Source of the DNA: Helicobacter mehlei
Lineage (GTDB): Bacteria; Campylobacterota; Campylobacteria; Campylobacterales; Helicobacteraceae
Assembly: GCF_003660265.1 (NCBI RefSeq)
Contig: NZ_QXQP01000002.1
Coordinates: forward strand, 62,001-126,000
DNA length: 64,000 nucleotides
Direction: 5' to 3'
Shown: positions 18,141 to 25,913 of the stretch, piece after piece
Position numbering within the stretch: position 1 is the first letter of the stretch
Layout of the letters: each line of letters begins with the position of its first letter
Position numbers and translations under genes: made by a program
The notes under the pieces: model-generated
What the model was told of the DNA's origin: nothing
The model's database searches: none
Seen by the model: only the letters and a program-made list of their open reading frames with translations

Positions 18141-18172
18141 ACAAGGCACAATAATAGTATGATTTGCCTTGT
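18141..18172 (-). promoter_or_regulatory. Inverted repeat enclosing the -10 of hof copy 3
   Basis: Perfect 8-base arms ACAAGGCA (18141-18148) and TGCCTTGT (18165-18172), 16 bases apart. On the minus strand the spacer holds TACTAT/TATTAT, the best -10 candidates for hof copies 3-5, about 60 bases before the ATG. The arrangement looks like an operator covering the promoter; a hairpin at the transcript's 5' end is less likely since one arm precedes the -10. Confidence 0.45.
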
Positions 18173-18242
18173 TTTTCCATATTTTCTTTCGTTTTTCCAA
18201 AAGAACAACACCACTCTATTTTCTATTGTAACTATCTTGGCA

Positions 18243-19694
18243 CTAAAATGACGCGATCAAGCTCGTATAGAGCGCGCTACGATCTTGGTAACCGCCCTGA
18301 CAACCCTTGGTACAAAGCGCATTTAAGCCCGCTTGGTAACCTTTATTGGTATGTATGCCATAGTAGAGTAAATCCACGCTCCCTTTTAACACCTTGTTAA
18401 ATGTGTAGCCCAACGTGAGCATATAACGCCCTTCCCAAGCAACCGGGGCACTTGTCCATTGCCAAACCATCTTCCATGAAAATTTTTCTTTGAAATGCGT
18501 AGCCCCATAAGAAATCATTCCTGTAACCGCATTTGCTTTTAAAGCCGTGCCTGCTACACCAGCATAAATACTATCATTGCCCATCAACACACCCGAGGGG
18601 TTACCCATATTGCCCACATAGGCATTGGTGTTTTTAAAATTCTTATAAAACGCCCCGATGAGATAAAAATTGTTGTAATCAAAGCGTTGGCGGATGATGA
18701 GGCTTTGCCCATTAGGCGTGGCGGGGCTGTCATATCTGTAAATGGGCTTGCCATCTTTACCAACCAGCATCCATGGATAATACATGGGGAAAAAGGCGAT
18801 CAAGTGTGTGTGGGAGCGGAAACCCTTACCGCTAAAATTGGGGTTAGTGTCCCAGCCCACCTGAAAACCCGGGGCATTGAACGCTTTGGGCGAAAAGTAG
18901 TAAAAAAACTCGGTTAAGAGCTTGTGGCGGTTGTAGATGAGGCGCACCGCATGGGTGCCATAGGAAAGTTTCTTGCCATGTGGATCCCAGCCCCCTTGGC
19001 TATTTTTGGTGTAATCCCCATTATAGCTTGTTCTGGGCGCATACCAATCGATCAAAAAGCCCCCCCCCACAATCGCGCGCCCCCAAGAGCTAAACCACAC
19101 CAAGCGCGCATGCTTGTATTGCCCAAAGACTTCAAAACCCTGTGTTTTCCCGCTTCGATAGGGCATGGTAGAATTGTAACGCCCAGCTTTGACTCCGAAG
19201 ACATTTTTATACTGGTAGTCCAAATACGCATCGCTGAAAATATAGGTGTGTCTCATTGCATGTTTTTTGGCATTCTGAACCGCAATGGTATCGGTGGATA
19301 GTATATTGGAAGCCCCGCCCAAGTAGCCATCATAATAGCCATAAATCTTATAAAGCACGCTCCCCTCTTTGGAATGGCGTGTGCTATCATACAAAACCCC
19401 CCCAACCATGCCTGCAATAGCCCCTTTTAGACTATGATCGCTCACCTTTTTGGGTAGCAAATTAAAACTCAAATCCAAATAACCCGAGATGGTGGCGTAT
19501 TGTTGGGTGGGGTAAATGCCCCTAGAGCGATCGATTTGGTGTTGGTTAAATCCAATCCACGAGGTTTGTTCGGCCTTGCCACTCAACTTGTAATCAAAAG
19601 CAAAAGCTGCAGAAAAGACCAAGGGACCTATTAAAAGAACTTTTGAGAAAAAACAATACCTGCCTCTCAGGTCCTGCTCGCTCGCCTTACTCAT
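18243..19694 (-). CDS. Hof-family outer membrane protein, array copy 2, with G9 tract
   Basis: 483 residues, closely similar to copy 1: shared GFNQ.Q..RS.GIYP.QQYATI.GYL, HSLKG.I.GMV.GVLYD, GYYDG.LGG, Y.YKN.FG.KAGRY, WFSSWGRA, NPNF.G.GFRS, TPNGQSLIIRQRFD, HTNKGYQAGLN and YQDRSALYT.LIASF. ATG 19694 has AAGGAG seven bases upstream and is chosen over an ORF start at 19733. A run of nine G (C9 at 19060-19068, plus strand) lies mid-gene in VGGGF, where copy 1 has an unrelated STGAR; it is currently in frame. Short extra N-terminal segment before the signal helix. Confidence 0.87.
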   Translation of the reverse strand: MSKASEQDLRGRYCFFSKVLLIGPLVFSAAFAFDYKLSGKAEQTSWIGFNQHQIDRSRGIYPTQQYATISGYLDLSFNLLPKKVSDHSLKGAIAGMVGGVLYDSTRHSKEGSVLYKIYGYYDGYLGGASNILSTDTIAVQNAKKHAMRHTYIFSDAYLDYQYKNVFGVKAGRYNSTMPYRSGKTQGFEVFGQYKHARLVWFSSWGRAIVGGGFLIDWYAPRTSYNGDYTKNSQGGWDPHGKKLSYGTHAVRLIYNRHKLLTEFFYYFSPKAFNAPGFQVGWDTNPNFSGKGFRSHTHLIAFFPMYYPWMLVGKDGKPIYRYDSPATPNGQSLIIRQRFDYNNFYLIGAFYKNFKNTNAYVGNMGNPSGVLMGNDSIYAGVAGTALKANAVTGMISYGATHFKEKFSWKMVWQWTSAPVAWEGRYMLTLGYTFNKVLKGSVDLLYYGIHTNKGYQAGLNALCTKGCQGGYQDRSALYTSLIASF

Positions 19695-19723
19695 GGTAAC
19701 ACTCCTTTTTGATAATGTCACAC

Positions 19724-19732
19724 ATTTTAACA
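19724..19732 (-). promoter_or_regulatory. Promoter of hof copy 2 (extended -10)
   Basis: Minus-strand TGTTAAAAT lies 29 bases before the ATG, in a 142-nt gap after copy 1. Confidence 0.4.
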
Positions 19733-19836
19733 AAAAACACCCTTGACACGAGAGCGCACCATCCCTTTTTTCTATCTTTATAAAAAATAATAGACCGATA
19801 TGCTACTAAGTGTAACCAAAAAGATAGTGGCGATCC

Positions 19837-21267
19837 CTAGAAAGAGGCGATCAGTTGCGTGTAGAGCGCGCTGCGATCTTGATAATTGCCCCCACAATAG
19901 GTCTTCTGTGGGTTGCAAGGTCCATTCAAGCCCGCTTGGTAACCCTTGTTAGTGTGCAAGCCATAATAGGCCAAATCAACAAGCATTTTAAGCCACGGCG
20001 TAACTTGGTAGATCACCGAAAATACAACCCGTCCCTCATAAGAAACTGGGGCACTGCTCCACTGCCAAGTCATCCGCCATGTAAATTTCTTTTTAAAATG
20101 CGTGCCCCCATAAACTAACGACCCAGTTACCGCATCTGCCTTTAAAGCCGTGCCCGCGTAACCTGCCCACAGGCTATTGCTATAAAGTTCCACCCCAGCG
20201 AGGTTGCCCGTGTTGCCGACATAGGCATTCACATTGCGGAAGTTTTTATAGAAAGTCCCCAAAATGAAAAATTGGTTAAAATCAAAGCGTTGCCGGATGA
20301 TGAGGCTTTGCCCATTAGGTGTAGTTGGGTTATCATAACGGTAGATATTGGCTCCATTTGCCCCAATCACCATCCATGGGTAGTACATGGGGAAAAAGGC
20401 GGTGATCTCGGTGTTGGAACGAAAGCCCAAGCCCTGAAAATTGGGGTTGCTATCCCACCCTATGCGCAAACCCGGTGCATTAAACATCTTGGGAGAAAAA
20501 TAAAAGAACCCTTCGGCTAATAGATGGTGTTTTTTGTAAGTGAGCTGGATGGCATGTGTTCCGTAGGCAACCTTATGCCCTCTAGGACTCCAACCCCCAT
20601 TGCTATTTTTGTAGTAACCCCCACTATAAAATACCCGTGCGGCATACCAATCCCTTATGCGCGCACCGGTTGAAAAAGCACGCCCCCAAGAGCTAAACCA
20701 CCACAAGCGGACATGTTTAAACTGCCCATAGACCTCAAAACCCTCTGTCTGTCCAGATTTATAGGGTGCAAAGGAGCGGTAACGCCCCGCCTTGATCCCA
20801 AAGAAATTTTTATAATCGTATTCCAAATAAGCATCACTAAAGATATAATCATGGACATAATTAGTCATTTTTCTATTTTTAGTGGTGACGCTATCGCTTT
20901 GCAACACATCTGCCCCACCCCCTAGAAAACCATCGTAGTAACCAAAATTTTGATAGACCACAGAGCCCCCCTGAAAGTGCTTTGTGCCATCATACAAAAC
21001 ACCCGCAACCATGCCCCCAATACTCCCCTTGAGGCTATGTCCGGTTAAGGTTTTGGGCAAGAGATTAAAATCAAGGGCGAGGTAGCCCGCAATGGTGGCA
21101 TATTGTTGCATGGGATAAATCCCTTTACTCCTATTCACTTGATCTTGGTTAAACCCGATTGTGGCTGCCTGATTGGCAAACCCACTTAACTTATAATCAA
21201 AGGCTTCTAAAGAGAGAGACAGCGGGGCTAAAACCCCCAAAGCAAATTGCAAAGACAATTTCCTCAT
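19837..21267 (-). CDS. Hof-family outer membrane protein, array copy 1
   Basis: 476 residues; signal peptide of about 22 residues ending near SLEA, then FDYKLSGFANQAATIGFNQDQVN and IYPMQQYATI. Shares most of its length with copy 2, indicating a recent tandem duplication, and ends RSALYTQLIASF. Two Cys near the C-terminus (GPCNPQKTYCGG) could form a loop disulfide; copy 2 also has two Cys there. ATG 21267 is preceded by AAGGAAG. Only 20 bases separate it from fabD upstream, so it is likely transcribed from the fabD promoter. Confidence 0.87.
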   Translation of the reverse strand: MRKLSLQFALGVLAPLSLSLEAFDYKLSGFANQAATIGFNQDQVNRSKGIYPMQQYATIAGYLALDFNLLPKTLTGHSLKGSIGGMVAGVLYDGTKHFQGGSVVYQNFGYYDGFLGGGADVLQSDSVTTKNRKMTNYVHDYIFSDAYLEYDYKNFFGIKAGRYRSFAPYKSGQTEGFEVYGQFKHVRLWWFSSWGRAFSTGARIRDWYAARVFYSGGYYKNSNGGWSPRGHKVAYGTHAIQLTYKKHHLLAEGFFYFSPKMFNAPGLRIGWDSNPNFQGLGFRSNTEITAFFPMYYPWMVIGANGANIYRYDNPTTPNGQSLIIRQRFDFNQFFILGTFYKNFRNVNAYVGNTGNLAGVELYSNSLWAGYAGTALKADAVTGSLVYGGTHFKKKFTWRMTWQWSSAPVSYEGRVVFSVIYQVTPWLKMLVDLAYYGLHTNKGYQAGLNGPCNPQKTYCGGNYQDRSALYTQLIASF

Positions 21268-21287
21268 GCGATCTTCCTTGTGGGGTG

Positions 21288-22214
21288 CTAGTGATCTTGG
21301 ACAAATTTTAAGGCTTCCTCCAAACTGGCGGTATCTGTGATGCTCAAGGTGGGTTTGTTGCTCAAGCGTTTGTTGAGATTTTTAAGCACGCTGGTGCCAA
21401 ATTCGATATAGTAATCCGCTTGTGCCTCGCACACTTGCAAACAGCGATCGTAAAGTACGGGTTTAACCAGTTGCACCCCCAAGCATTCTAGGGCATCAGC
21501 TTTGTTCTGGTAAATTTGGGTTGTGGCGTTTGAGACAATGCCAAAGGCATAAGAGTCTTGCAAGCTTGATTTTAATAGGACTTGAAAATCTGCTAGCATC
21601 GGGGCTAAAACCTCGCAATGGCTCACCACGCTCATAGGCAAGAGCACCAATTTTTTAGCCCCTAAGCTTTTGGGCTCTAGGCGTTGCAAGAACTCCTTTT
21701 CCCCAGCTAACACGACTTGAGAACCATTGAAGTTAGCCACATGGAGTAATTGTCCCTGTGCCCTTGCTTGATCACAATAGGCTAAAATACCCTCTGTTTG
21801 TGCCCCTAACACCGCCAACATGCCTAACTCTTTGGCATGCCTAGTGCAAACCTCTTCCATCAATCTCCCCCGCTCAAAGACCAGCCTTAAGCCCTGTTCT
21901 AGGCTCAATGCCCCACTCGCCCCATTAGCGCTAATTTCCCCCAAAGAATGCCCCAAACCCATTTTAGGCACAAGCGAGCCCGCTTGGCTGGCAAAGAGCC
22001 TAAAAGCCATCATGGAAACTAAAAAAATTGCACTTTGGGTATAGGCACTCTTGTTGAGGTCTGCATTTTCGCTCCATAGTAACTTGGGCATATCCCGCTT
22101 TAACACATCGCTAGCCTCCTCACACATTTGTTTAGCCAAGCTAGAATGCGCGCACAAATCCTGTCCCATGCCTACATGTTGTGAGCCCTGCCCACCAAAT
22201 AGCCATACCGCCAT
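21288..22214 (-). CDS. fabD: Malonyl-CoA:ACP transacylase
   Basis: Charges acyl carrier protein with malonyl groups for fatty acid synthesis. The family's opening FGGQGSQHVGMG, the active-site GHSLGE (Ser near residue 92), and the later His in VVSHCEVL are present; 308 residues is typical. ATG 22214 follows AAGGGAT. It has its own promoter and directly precedes the Hof array with only 20 bases between them, so an essential fatty-acid gene may set the basal expression of the first hof gene. Confidence 0.95.
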   Translation of the reverse strand: MAVWLFGGQGSQHVGMGQDLCAHSSLAKQMCEEASDVLKRDMPKLLWSENADLNKSAYTQSAIFLVSMMAFRLFASQAGSLVPKMGLGHSLGEISANGASGALSLEQGLRLVFERGRLMEEVCTRHAKELGMLAVLGAQTEGILAYCDQARAQGQLLHVANFNGSQVVLAGEKEFLQRLEPKSLGAKKLVLLPMSVVSHCEVLAPMLADFQVLLKSSLQDSYAFGIVSNATTQIYQNKADALECLGVQLVKPVLYDRCLQVCEAQADYYIEFGTSVLKNLNKRLSNKPTLSITDTASLEEALKFVQDH

Positions 22215-22239
22215 TGTTATCCCTTCATTTGTTTTTGTT

Positions 22240-22248
22240 ATTGTAACA
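22240..22248 (-). promoter_or_regulatory. Promoter of fabD (extended -10)
   Basis: Minus-strand TGTTACAAT, 26 bases before the fabD ATG, in the 127-nt gap after rqcH. Confidence 0.55.
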
Positions 22249-22341
22249 CAAGTTCTTAAGTCAATCCCGCTTATCTCCCCTTAGCACCCACTCCACGATT
22301 AAAAGGAGATTTAAAGGTTGCGTAGTTCTTGTGTCTAAAAT

Positions 22342-23679
22342 TCAAATCCCCACGCTCAAGCTAGAAAAATGCGTGTAGGTAACATAAGCCTTATTGTTGG
22401 GCTTGCTGGTAAACTTGACATGCTTTTTTGGCGTGTAATCAATCCGCACTTTTAAACTTTGCTGGCTACTGGTGTGTGGGTAAGAGAGTTTGGCTAAGAG
22501 TGTGCAAGCCTTTAAAAGCAAGGAGCTAGAGGGTTTATTAGGGTGGGTGAAGATTAGCATGTGTGCGCTGGGCTTGTCTTGGATATGCGCCCAAATGTCT
22601 TGAGAGCGCGCCATTTTCAACAATTCACGGTTTTCCTTTTCATTGCGCCCGATGAGCACCTTAACCCCCTCAATCTCAAAACTTTCAAAGCGCGCTGGGG
22701 GGGCTTTTTTCTTGGCTGTATTTTTTGGGGGGGCTAAAATTGCCAGTTCTTCTAAGCTGGCATGTTCTAAAAGCACCAATTTGGCATCTAAAAAGGCAAT
22801 TTTGGAGGTTAGATTATCTCTTTGCAGAGCAACATGGGCGGATTTTTGTTTGCATTTTTTGGATTCTTTGAAAAGCTTATTGGTGGCATCACTGAGCGAG
22901 CGGGCATTTTTGGGGAGTTCAATATCCTCATTCTCTAATTTAAGCACAGGGCTATAAATTACCTTAGGATCTAGGCGGTGCAAATTGGAGAGGATCAAAG
23001 AGGCGTGTGCGTGTTTTTGTTGGGCTAGGCTAGCCAAATACGGGGCACTGGGCAAGTCTTGCAACACCGTTTGCAAGTTTTGCTTTTTTTTAAGCCACAG
23101 GCTTTCAAGGTTGCTTTTTTTGGCACTAAGGAGTTTAGCACTATAGGCACCATGCAAATCTTGCAAGGCTTGCAAAAAATCAGGCGTGCTTAGGGGCTCT
23201 AGGGGCGGGCGTTTGAAATGGGGTTTTTGCAAGGGGAGCAACACTTGGTTTTTGAGCACGGGGCGGTAACTCTGTGTTTCTTTGATAAAGCGCAAGGCTT
23301 CGATGACCTTGTTTTGCGCGTCTAATAAAATGGCGTTGCTGTGTTTGCCGGTAAATTCTAATTGCAAACAAGCACGGATTTTTTTATACGCATGGGGGCA
23401 TTCTAGGGCGATTTTTAAAATGCGATCCTCATTTTCTAAAAAGGCATCTAAAATTTGGGCATTGGAGGCGTATTTTTCCAAAGCCAAATTAAAAGGGGTT
23501 TTGGACACGCTCAGCCGGGTTTGATCCACATAGACATAACTTTGGGCTTGTTGCATCAAGGCTTTAAACAAATAATGGGGGGTGTCTAGACTCAAAAGGT
23601 TTTGGTGGTGGCGGATTGTAATCTTGCTTTGTTGCTTTAAGAGGTGGGCTAGCTGGTGGAGCAGGGCATAGGGCATCAT
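22342..23679 (-). CDS. rqcH: NFACT/RqcH-family ribosome quality-control protein
   Basis: Homologue of Rqc2/RqcH (often called fibronectin-binding protein), which binds stalled 50S subunits carrying peptidyl-tRNA and adds alanine tails. The 445 residues show an N-terminal NFACT-N part (QLEFTGKHSNAILLD near residue 108), a long charged coiled-coil middle (about 180-310) and a C-terminal NFACT-R domain (SQDIWAHIQDKPSAHMLI near 365). It overlaps recN by the ATGA arrangement; as I recall, the recN pairing also occurs in H. pylori. Two C7 runs on the coding strand lie 23 bases apart near 22700-22733. Confidence 0.85.
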   Translation of the reverse strand: MMPYALLHQLAHLLKQQSKITIRHHQNLLSLDTPHYLFKALMQQAQSYVYVDQTRLSVSKTPFNLALEKYASNAQILDAFLENEDRILKIALECPHAYKKIRACLQLEFTGKHSNAILLDAQNKVIEALRFIKETQSYRPVLKNQVLLPLQKPHFKRPPLEPLSTPDFLQALQDLHGAYSAKLLSAKKSNLESLWLKKKQNLQTVLQDLPSAPYLASLAQQKHAHASLILSNLHRLDPKVIYSPVLKLENEDIELPKNARSLSDATNKLFKESKKCKQKSAHVALQRDNLTSKIAFLDAKLVLLEHASLEELAILAPPKNTAKKKAPPARFESFEIEGVKVLIGRNEKENRELLKMARSQDIWAHIQDKPSAHMLIFTHPNKPSSSLLLKACTLLAKLSYPHTSSQQSLKVRIDYTPKKHVKFTSKPNNKAYVTYTHFSSLSVGI

Positions 23680-25172
23680 TTGGGTTCTAACATGCGTTTT
23701 GCATAGGCTAGGGCTTCTTTGCCCAAATTGGCATCCACCATGCGTGCGATTTCTAGGGTCTGCTCATCTTTATTGAGGGGTTTGACAGAAGTTAAGGAGC
23801 CTTCTTGATGGACTAAAAAATGCCGATCGGCAATAGCGGGCAAGTGGGGGGCATGGGAGATGGCGATGATCTGATAAATCGCGCTGAGTTCCTTTAAGAT
23901 CAACGCTACGCTTGCACTCTCCCGCCCGCTCAGATTGGTATCCAGCTCATCAACAATAATGGTTTGTGCTGGGCAATCCAAGACTTGTTTTTTCAAGCTT
24001 GCCTTTAAAGCCAAGAGTGCCAAACGCAAGCGGTTAAACTCGCCCGCACTCACATGGGCTAAAGGCGCGTTGCCCAGTGTAATTTCCAAGCTCTCTAAAC
24101 CTTTTGTGCCCAGTGGGGTGGCTTGCAAGCTCAAGGCGGGTTTTTTAAGCAGGAGTTGTTGGGTGTAGCTTTCCAAATTTTCTTGCATAGAGGGCAGATA
24201 TTTTAGGCGTTCTTGTTTGATCTCTAGAGCTAGTTTCAAGCACTCTTGTTCTAGGTCTTGGGCTTGTTGCTGGAGCTTTTCCAAATTATGGGCATGGGCA
24301 CAATAACGCTCATAATCTGCACTCAAGGTTTCTTTTCTCGCCCTAGCTTGTGCCTCACTCCCGTATTTTTTCAAAATTGCGCCTAATTTGTTGGTTTTAT
24401 CTAGCAAATCCTGAATATCCATCTCTTCAAGTTCCTCTAGCTGGCAGAGGCGATCGCTTAGGGCTTGTTTGGCTTCCTCTAGCAGGGCTTCTAGGGGTTC
24501 TTTGGGGGTTGGGGTGTACTGGAGGGCTTTGGTGATCTCAAAACTATGTTCTAGGGCTTCTAAGCCCGCCTTGATTTGGCTTGCCATTTTTTCTTTGGAG
24601 CTGTAGGCTTTTTTGAGTTCCAAAAGATGGGTATAGCTCCCCTCTTGTAAATCCACGCTCTGTAATTGGGCTAACTCAAAACGCGCCATTTCTTTGAGCA
24701 TGTCTAAATGCGTTGCCTCTTGTTGCTGTTTGGCAAGCTCTTGGCGGGCTTGGGTGTAGGCTTGGTGGGTCTCTTGGAAAGTGTGGGTGAGTTGGGGGTC
24801 TATATAGCCATCTAAGAGTTCTAGCAAAAAGCTAGGGGTGAGCTCTTGAGCGTGTTTGTGGCTAGAGATGTGTAACACAAGGGGGGCAAAACGATCTTGG
24901 AGGGCTTTTTTAGTGGTGGGTTTGTGATCCAAGGTGCGCTTGGTTTTTTTGTCTTTAAAGGCTTGGAGGTGGCGGGTGTGGTTATTGTCTTTGTAAAGGG
25001 TGGTGATGCTTTGGGCGCGCACTTCTTGCAAGCCTAGACTAGCCAAAATACAATCAATCAAAACACTCTTACCGCTCCCACTAGCCCCGCTGATCACATT
25101 CAAATGGGGGCTAAATTCCAAGCAGGCATGGGCAAAAACCAACCCCTTTTTAATCTCTACACTCTCTATCAT
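23676..25172 (-). CDS. recN: DNA repair protein RecN
   Basis: SMC-like ATPase acting in double-strand break repair. Walker A GASGSGKSVLIDCI near residue 32, a coiled-coil middle (about 140-340), the signature HVSAGEFNRLRLALLAL near 373, Walker B TIIVDELDTNLSG and the H-loop ISHAPHLPAIAD near 460. About 498 residues, a little shorter than E. coli RecN. The second in-frame start (ATG 25172) is preferred to GTG 25181 because RecN proteins begin right at the first beta-strand (MIESVEIKKG). The 3' end overlaps rqcH. Confidence 0.93.
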   Translation of the reverse strand: MIESVEIKKGLVFAHACLEFSPHLNVISGASGSGKSVLIDCILASLGLQEVRAQSITTLYKDNNHTRHLQAFKDKKTKRTLDHKPTTKKALQDRFAPLVLHISSHKHAQELTPSFLLELLDGYIDPQLTHTFQETHQAYTQARQELAKQQQEATHLDMLKEMARFELAQLQSVDLQEGSYTHLLELKKAYSSKEKMASQIKAGLEALEHSFEITKALQYTPTPKEPLEALLEEAKQALSDRLCQLEELEEMDIQDLLDKTNKLGAILKKYGSEAQARARKETLSADYERYCAHAHNLEKLQQQAQDLEQECLKLALEIKQERLKYLPSMQENLESYTQQLLLKKPALSLQATPLGTKGLESLEITLGNAPLAHVSAGEFNRLRLALLALKASLKKQVLDCPAQTIIVDELDTNLSGRESASVALILKELSAIYQIIAISHAPHLPAIADRHFLVHQEGSLTSVKPLNKDEQTLEIARMVDANLGKEALAYAKRMLEPK

Positions 25173-25196
25173 TTTAACCACTGATTTTTAGGATCA

Positions 25197-25205
25197 AGTC
25201 TAGCA
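25197..25205 (-). promoter_or_regulatory. Promoter of recN (extended -10)
   Basis: Minus-strand TGCTAGACT, about 24 bases before the recN start. The identical nonamer precedes ktrB (27336-27344), so the two operons may share promoter strength or control. Confidence 0.4.
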
Positions 25206-25241
25206 CAGGCAAGTTTAAAGGGCAATAAGTCAAGCACCCCA

Positions 25242-25913
25242 TCACTTTTTAAACTTCAAAGCGTCCTTACTAGCCAAGAATATTTCCACTTCCCTAGCAT
25301 GCCCAAACAGCAACAAAGTATCCTCAAGTTTTAAGATGAGCGATGGCTCAATGTTATAAATCCACTTGTTTTCACGCTTGAGCGCCACAATTTTTAAATC
25401 CGCTTGGAAAGAATGCAAAAAATCTTGCACTTGCCGATCGGCATGCGCATTGCCAACATTCAAACGGATAATCTTCATGCTATTGGTAACATCTAGCACT
25501 TCTAAATTGGGGTTAAAAGATAAACTTTTTACCAGTCTTTTAGCCGCATCGCGTTCAGGATAGATCACGCGATCCGTGCCGATCTTGGATAAAATCCTGC
25601 CATGGATGAGTGTCGAGGCTTTGGCAATGACCTCAGGGACTCCAATTTCTTTGAGAGCCATCACGCTTAAAATCGAGGCTTCCACATTCTGCCCAATACT
25701 CACAATGGCGGTATCCACCTCCCCAATCCCCGCATCCTTTAAAGCGTTAATGTCGGTGCTATCAATGATAAATAAATTGTCGCACACGCCCTTAAAAACC
25801 TTGATACTCTCTTCATTAATATCCATCGCAATCACTTGTTCGCCATTTTCTACCAAGCCATGCACCACATGCGAACCAAATTTACCCAGACCTAAAACCG
25901 CATAAGTTTTCAT
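25242..25913 (-). CDS. ktrA: KtrA-type K+ uptake regulatory subunit
   Basis: Cytosolic gating ring subunit of the Ktr potassium transporter. An N-terminal RCK domain with the Rossmann motif GLGKFGSHV near residue 8 and the acidic D of AMDINEES ending beta-2, then a C-terminal RCK_C (TrkA-C) domain from about 135. 223 residues is typical for KtrA and half the length of the fused TrkA. ATGA overlap with ktrB upstream makes a two-gene operon whose products assemble together. Nucleotide- and c-di-AMP-type regulation is known for the family but not visible here. Confidence 0.93.
   Translation of the reverse strand: MKTYAVLGLGKFGSHVVHGLVENGEQVIAMDINEESIKVFKGVCDNLFIIDSTDINALKDAGIGEVDTAIVSIGQNVEASILSVMALKEIGVPEVIAKASTLIHGRILSKIGTDRVIYPERDAAKRLVKSLSFNPNLEVLDVTNSMKIIRLNVGNAHADRQVQDFLHSFQADLKIVALKRENKWIYNIEPSLILKLEDTLLLFGHAREVEIFLASKDALKFKK

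Noticed and set aside
22255-22310. ATCTCC/GGAGAT inverted repeat after rqcH as a terminator
   Set aside because: The arms are short, the loop is over 20 bases and no T-run follows.
22697-22733. Paired G7 runs (C7 on coding strand) in rqcH as phase switches
   Set aside because: Seven-base runs are frequent across housekeeping genes in this window (guaA, lpxC, lspA, panB), so length alone gives no reason to suspect switching.
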